This document shows positions 9,801 through 18,912 of a DNA stretch of 64,000 nucleotides, one piece after another. The stretch's first letter is position 1. Every line of letters begins with the position of its first letter. The notes under the pieces were generated by a model, which worked only from the letters and a program-made list of their open reading frames with translations, was not told the origin of the DNA and did not search any database. The stretch is from SZUA-36 sp963727635 (GTDB taxonomy: Bacteria; Pseudomonadota; Gammaproteobacteria; Xanthomonadales; SZUA-36), in NCBI GenBank assembly GCA_963727635.1, contig CAVSHP010000005.1:1-64000 (forward strand), given 5' to 3'. A program made the position numbers and the translations under genes.

Positions 9801-12800
9801 GTTGAGGTAACGGTCAAGCCAGGGAATCGGATCGATGTCGCCGTAACTGTCATCGGACAGGAAATGGCGTGTGACCAGGGCGCCATACAAGGCGTTATCG
9901 GTGAACTCGCCGGCGAAGGTGGACTCATTGGAAATGGATGTCTCATCCGGTTTGCGCGCGAATGGTATTACTTCGTCCGAACCGACGATGGTGACGTAGG
10001 CCAGGTTTGGAGAAACAGCCCGCTGCTCTTCTATATACGCAGTGATCGCGTTGACGATGGCGTTCGGGGCATCGACATCACAGGGGTTGCGCGTCCCAGG
10101 TGGCGTAAGCTGTCATCCACGCCATAAATGTCTGACACATCAACGACCACGCCATGGGTGATGCCAGGGGCGTTAATCAGGTTGTTGATTGCGCTCAGTG
10201 CGGCATCGGCTGCGTCTGCACCACCAGGGTCACTGGAGGCGAGTCGATTACCGTTGACCAGGAATACCGCGTTGGTATCCGCCATCCAGGTGCCGGCTGG
10301 CTCTACCGTCGACACCTGGCTGCCGGCCCAGTTACGTGCCGTGCACTGCGGGCTTGCAACCTGCGGTGTCATCTTGACGCGCAAGGTATAGGGTTGCGTC
10401 GGAAACGGCGCCGTTATAGCCGGATACCTGGATCGTAAATGGTGCATCGTCGCCGGCAATGGCAGACACCGATTCGTCAAGACTGCCCCGGTTGGTCGAG
10501 ATGGAAGCCAGTGGCGAGGGGAAGAGGTTCACGTCTTCAAGCGCATTCGGTTCCTCGCTTACATTACCCCGGTAATCGACACCGTCATCCTCGAACGGCA
10601 CCGAGTCGAGCGGTGCTGACTCGGCAGCTGGCCTTTCGCTTCAACCGTGCTCAGCGGTTCGTACATGATCAGGTCATTGTCACCGGCAGGGTTCGACATG
10701 AATACCGACAACCCGGTCGCCGGCGGCAGGCGGTGTCACCTGGTAAAAGTCGTTATCGTCCGGTGCACTGATATAGCCGAGTGTCAGTACATCCCTGGGT
10801 GTGCTGAAAGCCAAAGTCGGATCGGAAATGTCAGTGAGCGGATCAGGAATGACCGTCAATATGCCATTGCTGGCATCGGCAGCCACCGGGTCATCGCTGC
10901 CAAGCACCACCGTGGCGGAGGCCGTGTATTTACCCAGCGCCAGCGGCGGCACGGCCTTGAACCTGAGCGTATTGCCGGTAAAGCCGTCCAAAACCAGGTT
11001 GAAGGTAAGCCTTTGGGTACCGTTATCATCTTTAAAAATAACCGGATTAGTGATCGCAGTGGAAGTAAACTCTTCCGCCTGTGTCAACGTATTCAAGATG
11101 GCGCTGCCTTTGACATACAGAAAGCTGTCGGCCAGCGTTACCGCTACGGTAACCGGTGATGACCCGGAGCCGGTCAATGGAACATCGACCGCGTATTCAA
11201 CAAAATTGTCCGCAGAAAATTCCTGCGCATCCAGTTGAGCCAGCGAAATCGTTTCCCACGGGAAATCGGTCTTCAGCATCATTGCAATCAGTAACTGACC
11301 CAGCGTCAGGCTGCCAAGGTCGTCGACGTCAGCCAGGGTGCCATCACCGTAGAGTGTGGCCATTGTCATTGCATCCATTACCTCACCCAGGGTAACGCTT
11401 GCAAATGCCGTGGATGTTTCCAAATCGGCCAGCATTGCGCCCGGATTTATCAGGTCGGCTCTTGCAGCATCCGCCAGGGTCTGGCAAGTGGCGCACAGAC
11501 CATCCGGGTCGGTGACAATCGCGGCAGGGAAAGAGCCTAGCGGGACGCCATCGACCTCAAACGAGCCAATAGGGAAAGAACCCAGCGGAGAATTGATCAG
11601 ATCAAATGAACCCAATGGGAAAGAGCCCAGCGGTGTGCCATTGATTTCGAACGAGCCAATCGGGAAGGAACCCATCGGCAGGTCACCAATACCAAATGAA
11701 CCGAGAGGAAATGAACCCAGCGGTGAGGCCTCGATCGATCCATACGCGGCGGCTACTTGCGCCAGTGTAGATGAGTCACTCAAACCTCGCGAAGCGCAGC
11801 TGTCTGCGGAATTCGATGCAATCAGCTCGCAACCGTCAAAATCGCCCAGGCTCAAGTCAGATAACGGTGGTTCGTTAAGGTCGAAAGACCCCAGCGGGAA
11901 CGAACCGATCGGGAAGGAACCGATGGGGAAAGAGCCGATCGGGAATGAACCCAGCGGGGTTGAACCGATATTGCTTGCTCCACCAGCCTGTAACGCCGCA
12001 ATTAAATCGGCCAGGCTTGCGGTGCTCGGATCAGCTAACAATTGGCTGCAGGTCTCAGCGCCAGCAAAGCCAGCCTGTTGGTCGTAGAAATCGCAGAACG
12101 GTCTGCCATCGACATTAAACGAACCCAGCGGGAATGAACCGATCGGGAACGAACCCAACGGGAACGAACCAATCGGGAAGGAACCGATCGGGAACGAACC
12201 GATTGGAAAGGAGCCTATCGGGAACGACCCTAACGGGAACGAACCAATCGGGAATGAACCTAACGGGAACGAACCGATTGGGAATGAGCCCAGCGGGGTT
12301 GAACCGATATTGCTTGCTCCATCAGCCGCCAACGCCGCGATCAAATCGGGCAGGCTTGCGGTGGCTGGATTGGCTAACAATTCGCCACAGGTCTTGGCGC
12401 CATCGAGCCCAGCCTTTTCGTTGTAGAAATCGCAGAACGGTCTGCCATCGACATTAAACGAACCCAGCGGGAAAGAGCCTAACGGAAACGAGCCTAACGG
12501 AAACGAGCCCAAAGGAAATGAACCAATTGGAAACGAACCGATTGGGAAGGAGCCAATCGGGAATGAACCCAGAGGGAATGAACCAAGCGGGAATGAACCG
12601 ATTGGGAATGAGCCCAGTGGTGTCGTGCTGGTCTGGAATGAACCCAGGGGCAGCGATGACAAAGATAAGGCAGAAACCGGCGCACCCTTGACTTCGAGAC
12701 CCAGCAAGGTGTCTGTATCACTGCATGCGCTGAACCCGGCATCCGCCGCGCTGAGCGTCGCGCAGATGCTGCCGGCGCTGGTCGGGTCGGCGTTTTGTGC

Positions 12801-15800
12801 CCACTGGTCGAGTTCGGCAACGGTCGTTTCACCCAATGACAGGCTCGGCAGTGACAGGGACGCCAGCGGTGATCCCTCGATGGCCAGATCGCGCAGTTGA
12901 ATCGAGGCGACGGAATCCGGAAGCGGATCCAGCGTCATTAACCTTTCCAGCGTGACCGTTTGCAGCGGCGCACCTGCCAGTGTAGGAATATCGTTGAGGA
13001 TTTCATTCCAGCCACCCAGGGTCAACAGGGGCATGGACGACAACGGGAAAGAGCCGAGCGGGAAAGAACCCAACGGGAATGAACCAAGCGGGAACGATCC
13101 CAGCGGGAAAGAACCCAGTGGTGAACTGCGCAGATCAAATGAACCAATCGGAAACGATCCCAGCGGGAAAGAACCCAGCGGCGCTGATGCCGGTGAGTTA
13201 TTTACATCACCGGTCAATTTTTCGATCGGGATGTCGATGATCGGTATATCAGTCACTCCGGGGTAACTGATACCGTTGTTCAAGTCCTGCCCGAGGGTAG
13301 CGGTGCTGAGACTAACCGGGCCTAGGACCAGCGGAACTGGTGTGCCTTCAAACGCGCCGATATCACAGCCTGCGCCCTGTGGTCGCGGATCACCGCGTTG
13401 GTCGGTGGTCTCGCATGAGTTGGCAAACGAAAAACTCAGAATACGGTGTGAACCGGCAATATCACCGTAACCGGGTACAGCGGCACCGGCGGTGAAGCCC
13501 ACATAAGCGCTGGGGCCGGTCAGGGAAGCGATGTCAGCGACAGACGCAACTGTTGGCAGGGTGGGCCGGATACCGTTGTTCGAGGCGCGTACTTCTATCG
13601 TATTGGTGCCGGCGGCGTAATCGATCCAGGCTGTCCATATACTGTCATCCGACAAGGTTCCATACGGACCCATCACGGTTAATGCCTGGCTGCTCAGACT
13701 GCCGTTGATGTCGATGCCGATGTGGTCCAGCTGGTCGGGGTCGTTGGCGCCTTCAGCCGTACCGTTCACCCAGGTATCAAATTCGACCGATACACCATTG
13801 ACAACACCGGTCGCGCCATTGCCGTTATAAACAGCGATTCCAAGCAAACCTCCGCCATCACCCAGGACGTTTGGATTATCTGCTATCGTGAATGTTATGC
13901 CGTCAGAGGCGCCGTTGACGCCAGGCGTGATCCTGAACTGGAATTTCGCCGAGAAATCTAGAGTAGGGTCAATCGGGTTGGTCACAAATGCAGAGCCCTT
14001 AAAGGTTGTGCCGTCAGCAAGGAACAGCGTGCCGGCATCGAGGGCAGCAGCACCCTGGGTTTGCAGCAGCTGAAAATTACCGGCATCGAACTGCGGGAAG
14101 TTCGGTACCGGGCTGCCATTATTGATCGCCGGACTTGTAGCCTGCAGCGCGTGTGTCTGGGTCGGGCCGCCGTTGGAAGCGAGTAAATCAATCAGGGGCT
14201 CGCTGACAATGTCGCTTGACGCAGGCGTACAAGGCGCGCTCTGAAACAGGTTATAACCCAGTGACATCACGGTGTTGCAGTTGGTGCCGTCGCCGGTATT
14301 GTCGGAAAACAGGCTGTTGCTAAACGAGATGAGCGCACCATCTTCGGCGTAGAAAGGGCCACCCAGAGCCGGATGCCGCGTTGTAAGCCAGCGTGACATT
14401 ATTCAGCACCGCGGTGCCGCCCGTCAGACCGATGCCGCCGCCGTTGCCGGCAGTTGCGGTGTTGCCGGAAAGTGTTGAATTGCGGATATCGATCACGCCG
14501 TCACCGGCAATCGCACCACCGGCGGTTACGCCGGGTTGTTCGCGGCGTTGTTTGAAAACGTCGAGCCGGTAATATTGAGTAATGCAGCGCCACTGTTAAA
14601 AACACCCCCGCCGCTGCCTGCACTCGAGGCAGTGACGGTCGAATTGATGATCGTCAGAATGCCTTCATTGAAGATCGTACCGCCGGAAGACGCTGCGCTG
14701 TTGTTATCAAACTGCGTTGCGCTGATGTTGATGGTGCTGGCCGTGCCGCCGAGGATGGCGCCGCCGTTTCCGCCGGCGCTGTTATTCGAAAAAGTAGCAT
14801 TGCTTGCGCTGAGCGTGCCGTTGAGCAGGTAAATCGCACCGCCGTCCAGGGTCGCGCTGTTGTAATCGAAGATGACATCGATCAGGTTGATGTTGGTGCC
14901 GGCAACGTTGGCGATAATGCCGCCGCCATTACTGTCGCTGCTGCCGCCGGTGACGTGAATGCCGTTGAGCGTGAAGTCGCCGCCGGTGGCGGTGATGGCC
15001 GACCCGCCATATCCGGTAGCGTCAATGGTAACGCCAAAAGGTGTCGTGGCCTGGAGGGTTTTTCCGTCACCGATTGAGATCTGTTCGTTATAGGTGCCAT
15101 CGGGAATGATGATGGTTGCGCCCGTCACCGCTGCATCGATCAGTGACTGTAGTGGGCCGACCGGAACGTCAACTTCAAAAGCCCCGATATCACAGGCCGG
15201 ACCCTTCGGACGTGTGATGCCGCGCTGGTCGGTTGCAAAATCATGGCAGGGCAGGCCGGTTAAATCGGGGCCGGCGGCATTGAAGGCCGGGCTGCTCTCG
15301 TCGATTGCATGGGTCTCGTTGGCGCCGCCGTTGTACTGTAACGGGCCCAGCAATGGGTCAACCGGCGTCTGACTGGTACCGATAATGTCGTTGTCATTGG
15401 CAACGGGTCCCAGAACGCAGTTGGTATCATCACCGATCAGGTTGTAGCCACTCGTGACCATATCGCCGTTACAGTCGTTGCCGCCATTTCCGGCAAGGAT
15501 CGAGGCGGTGATAAAAACCAGGCCCGCTTCAGGTACACCGGGTCCGACTGGCACGGCGGTCGCACCGTTGCGGGAGTTATTGGTGATGGTGTTGAACCAG
15601 GTCGAGAGGAGTCCGCCGGTGGTGGCAGTTAGACCATCACCAACATTGCCCGATACTGTGGTGTTATTCAACGCTGCATGGGCGCCCAGGGATGAATGGA
15701 CACCGCTGCCTTCACCCGGTTGTACCGCCAAGGTGCGGAAGGTAAGGTCGGAGTTACTGTTCAAGACGCCACTGCAACTGTAGTAATTGCCGTCCGGATA

Positions 15801-16918
15801 GTCAGTTTCCCGGGGAATTGATAAATGCTGTACGCACCTGAAATAGTTGATTCGATCGCGTAGGTGTTGCCGGGTATCAGTGCCGATAGCTGGTCAAGAT
15901 AGAATACCAATGTTTGTGTTGATCCTCCTGGCCACACGCCACCAGGTGCGAAGGCGTGTGCGGTTGCAATAACGGGTCCAAACGGGCCACCTTCGCGCAC
16001 CTGACCGATAATGTCGAGGTCACTCGGAATACCCCCGCCATCCAATCGGATATCAAATTCAAATGCGGACAGTGCGGGTGCGTCGGCGAGGAATGTCTGT
16101 CCAAGCGGGCCGAGGACACAGGAATTCGTCGTGCCGCTGATCGGCAAATTGGAAACGGTTTGCACCGGATCCAGTGCGGCATTGTTCGAGACCGTTGAAT
16201 TACTCAGGTTGATTACGGACCGATCATTTACGTTTTGGGGGTCATTGCCTTCGACCGCCAGACCGCCACCGGCGACACTGGCCGTGTTGCCATCAATGAT
16301 GGACTGGTTCAGGTATGAAGATCCAAGGGCGTCGGTTAATAGCGCACCGCCGTTGCCTGAAGTGGCATGGTTACCGATAAATATCGCCGCGTCAGCATTG
16401 AAACTGGAACCGGAGTTGTAGACGGCGCCGCCGAAATCGGCCTGGTTGTTTTCGAAAATGACGTTGACAACGTTGACGATCGCGCCGCCTGAAATCCAAA
16501 TCGCACCGCCGCCTGTCGTGATGTCTGCCTTACCGTTTCGAATGGTAACGTTGGTCAGGGTGAGGTTCGTGCCCGCACCGGATACGGTCATGGCCTGCAT
16601 TCCATTGCCATCAAATACAGTGTCATGACCAAGAATCGTGATGCTGTTGACGACCTGTATGGTGGCGCTGAGCACATAGGGACCGGTGCCGGGGGTAACA
16701 TCGATCGTGTCGCCATCGGCGATGGCAACGTTATTATCAACAGCCAGTTCCGGCGAAGTGAAGTCGCAACCCACCGGACAAACGGTGTAGGTCGCAGCGA
16801 GCACGGTTTGTGGTGTTGCGAATAGCAAGATCACAGCAAACAGAATTGAAACAGCGGAAGTAGTGGATATAAGTTGACGATCTGGACTTGTTGATACAAG
16901 TCGGTTAAATAATCTCAT
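6832..16918 (-). CDS. Giant secreted beta-helix/lectin/pentamer-repeat/C25-peptidase protein
   Basis: About 3,360 codons, read as one gene because each frame break (near 15810, 14528, 14365, 10690-10600, 10400, 10080, 9890, 9550, 7700) joins halves of the same domain. Start: ATG at 16918, AGGA six bases upstream, signal peptide ending VLA-AT. Order: beta-helix with repeated SGNTASVAGGG-like turns; an inserted beta-sandwich (about 16150-15750); more beta-helix ending in DQRGITRPKGPACDIGAFE; a third beta-helix; an L-type-lectin-like domain (about 14090-13430; VSVEFDTWVNG, NDPDQLDHIGIDINGS); a second CDIGAFE motif; about 46 PLGSF pentamers (13181-11529); a linker; a gingipain/C25-like peptidase (about 10300-8950; YVTIVGSDEVIPFARKPDE, SDDSYGDIDPI, candidate His at 9484 and Cys at 9358 in FTVGCHSGTNVPD); Ig-like/PKD-like modules; and a post-COAP-1-like end (KSGFVTGGGWFDSPTGAY). 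Likely a surface or released protease-adhesin; no CTERM or LPXTG tail seen. Confidence 0.8.
11529..13181 (-). repeat. PLGSF/PIGSF pentamer tracts (15-bp coding repeat)
   Basis: About 46 copies of Pro-(Leu/Ile/Met)-Gly-Ser-Phe, in tracts of 8, 12, 12, 5 and 9, all within the giant gene and in one frame. The tracts are separated by 30-110-residue inserts, most holding a cysteine pair and a segment of the form LPDLIAAL. At the DNA level the units are 15 bp with varied synonymous codons. Two inserts (about 11951-12133 and 12290-12472) share long identical DNA blocks with a 339-bp offset. A five-residue period with a small residue two before a large Phe fits the geometry of pentapeptide-repeat solenoids, though Pro after Phe is not typical of that family; this is an inference. 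Confidence 0.9.
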
Positions 16919-17267
16919 GGAGGTTCCTGTAAAGACTTAATCGGAATGATTCACATTTAGTAATATAGACGATTTTTGTAATCTTAGACGAAATCATTTG
17001 ATGGCTATTTATTCAATATTATTTTGGAAAGTGGATGATCGGCAGTGAATGGCCGTTTCCATTGAAGTGACTTTTGGCATGAATGTTTTGCTTTTGACCG
17101 GTAATTAACGGGAAAAATCCCGGCTGCGATATTTTAACCGGAGGGCGCGGGTGTTCATCATGGACTTCATTGGAATTCATACCCGGCGAGCTAACTGATG
17201 GATGTTCGCGAGGACCGACGGAAGGCTGGCATTCCCGGTCGCTGTCTGGCAGATCAAGTCCGCGTTA
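16919..17267. other. Intergenic, AT-rich upstream of the giant gene
   Basis: No gene seen. The segment 16950-17040 is strongly AT-rich and lies just upstream of the giant gene, so it probably holds its promoter. The remainder is the 3' flank of the deoxynucleoside kinase gene. No clear terminator was found for the kinases. Confidence 0.4.
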
Positions 17268-17936
17268 TTACGTCTTTCCGTTTTGCTCAAGGGCCTGCCT
17301 GATGATCTCCAGCAGCTTGTCGGCATCTTCGCTGTCGTAGCGGATCGAACCGTCGTCATTGACCAGTTTCCAGTCGTTGCTCTCAATACGCAGCTTGTTA
17401 CCCTGGTAACGTGGGTAAAACTCCTCGTAGAGCATGTTCAGGTCTTCGATATAGTTATCGCTGGGTGCGAGCAGGCCGCGTTCACCTTCACGGACCTTGC
17501 CCTCCTTGAGCAGGCGCTTCTCGATTCTCGCTTTGAGTTCATCCACCTCGGTATGCGGGTAGATCACCAGGTCCGGATCAGGAATATTGTGCTTCATCGC
17601 TTCGAACTGGTGGGTGAGGATCATTTTCTCCGACTTTGAGAGGTAGGAATCGCGGTAGTTTTTCTCGGTGAATATGTGGATGTCCTCCTCCTTGATCCTG
17701 TCGGTGACGCCCGAGTGTGGCGAGATGGTCATGTGCCACCAGTTCCTGAAACGGCTCGAAAGGAAAAACACCTGGGTGTTGTAGGCGTGCTCGCGGCGGT
17801 CGCCGTAGTAGAAATTGAGTACCAGTTCGTCCACCTCTTCAGGGTAGAAAACATAATCCCAGCGTTTCGCAATCAGCTTGCAAAGGGTGGTCTTGCCGGC
17901 GGAAATATTGCCCATGATGCCAATGGTGCGTTTCAT
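17268..17936 (-). CDS. Deoxynucleoside kinase family protein (second of pair)
   Basis: 222 residues from the ATG at 17936. P-loop GIMGNISAGKTTLCKL at residues 6-21, then the aromatic YFPEEVDE-like region (YVFYPEEVDELVLNFYYGD), a substrate-lid region, and the LVIYPHTEVDELKARIEKR segment typical of the dNK fold; C-terminal IRYDSEDADKLLEIIRQAL. Known family members phosphorylate deoxynucleosides with a nucleoside triphosphate as donor (dGK, dAK, dCK, TK2). The usual DRS-type catalytic motif of the neighbour is replaced here by DRIKEEDIHIF, so activity or specificity may differ. The ATG overlaps the stop of the upstream kinase gene (ATGA), so the pair is translationally coupled and may form a heterodimer, as known for the Lactobacillus dAK/dGK pair. 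Confidence 0.85.
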   Translation of the reverse strand: MKRTIGIMGNISAGKTTLCKLIAKRWDYVFYPEEVDELVLNFYYGDRREHAYNTQVFFLSSRFRNWWHMTISPHSGVTDRIKEEDIHIFTEKNYRDSYLSKSEKMILTHQFEAMKHNIPDPDLVIYPHTEVDELKARIEKRLLKEGKVREGERGLLAPSDNYIEDLNMLYEEFYPRYQGNKLRIESNDWKLVNDDGSIRYDSEDADKLLEIIRQALEQNGKT

Positions 17937-18670
17937 TCGAACAGCCTTTTGGTGCCGGGAACCGAGCGGATGATGCCCTCGACGACCTGCTCGAGACCGT
18001 GTTTGGTGCGGAAATCGATTTCCTCGGTGTCGATGATCAGGTAAGGGTGTCCGCATTTCATGATCCAGGGGCGGTAGAGGTCATTGAGATTGGACAGGTA
18101 ATTATTCTCGGCCCTGGCGAGTTCGGACTCCTCGCCGCGGTTGCGACCTACGATTCGCGATTTCAGGGCTTCCACGTCGCTTTCAAGATAGATGATCAGG
18201 TCGGGTGTCGGCTTGTTGGTCATCACCAGGTTGAACAGGTCCTGGTATTTGCGGTAATCCTCGTCGGTGATGTATTCGTAGTTGTTCGAGTTCTTGGTAA
18301 AGATCTGGTCCTCGTAAATGCTCCGGTCCTGGGCCACCGACTGGCCTTCGCGCAGCAGTTCATTCAGTACCCCCAGGTCGAGCAACCTCGAAAGGAAATA
18401 GGTCTCCTGGATCTTGTAACCCCAGTACTCGGCTTCCTCCTTGACCTTCAGGAACTGCTCCGGGTCCTTGCCATTGAGTTTTGACCCTTTCAGGCGGTCA
18501 TAGGCGCTCACGGCCTTGTAGTATTTCTCTAGATAGCCGTGCTTTTTCACGTAATCGACCCTTTCAAGAAAGGATACGATCTTGCCGGCCGAACGCTTTT
18601 CGAGCGCCTTGGTCAGGGTGGATTTACCGGCGGCAATATTGCCCGCGATAGAAATGAGAAAGCTATCCAT
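17933..18670 (-). CDS. Deoxynucleoside kinase (first of pair)
   Basis: 245 residues from the ATG at 18670. P-loop SIAGNIAAGKSTLTKAL (residues 7-23), EXX-type base-site segment (SFLERVDYVKKHGYLEKYY), the catalytic DRSIYEDQIF motif with the family's Asp-Arg-Ser followed by a Glu-Asp, and the LIIYLESDVEALKSRIVGR lid/helix. These are the hallmarks of the dNK family (deoxyadenosine/deoxyguanosine kinases of Bacillus, Mycoplasma and related proteins). Role: salvage of purine or pyrimidine deoxynucleosides in the cytosol. The longer open frame upstream of 18670 has no family similarity and was left out. AAGGGACC lies just upstream of the ATG. Such kinases are uncommon in gammaproteobacteria. Confidence 0.88.
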   Translation of the reverse strand: MDSFLISIAGNIAAGKSTLTKALEKRSAGKIVSFLERVDYVKKHGYLEKYYKAVSAYDRLKGSKLNGKDPEQFLKVKEEAEYWGYKIQETYFLSRLLDLGVLNELLREGQSVAQDRSIYEDQIFTKNSNNYEYITDEDYRKYQDLFNLVMTNKPTPDLIIYLESDVEALKSRIVGRNRGEESELARAENNYLSNLNDLYRPWIMKCGHPYLIIDTEEIDFRTKHGLEQVVEGIIRSVPGTKRLFE

Positions 18671-18912
18671 GGTGGTCCCTTGAAAAAACGACAACGGAAT
18701 GAATTCTAGCCGAAGCGCAGGGCAAGATGGAGAGTTAATCAGGAGAAAAAGAGCAGAGCAATGTTCGGAATCCGTGGCGACGTATCCGGAGCTGAAAAAT
18801 GCACAAGGGAATTCGTAATCAGAAGAATTCGTGATTATATATTTCCAAAATGAAACTGACCAGAGGCGTTGCATTTGCTATTCTTAACCCTCCATCGCAA
18901 AGGGAGTTGCTC

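Noticed and set aside
11529..13181. Possible CRISPR array
   Set aside because: Units are 15 bp, contiguous and coding, without unique spacers or cas genes.
11156..13266. Long plus-strand frames through the pentamer region (runs such as KEPSGNEP)
   Set aside because: They are antisense products of the 15-bp coding repeat; the minus-strand reading has signal peptide, domains and continuity.
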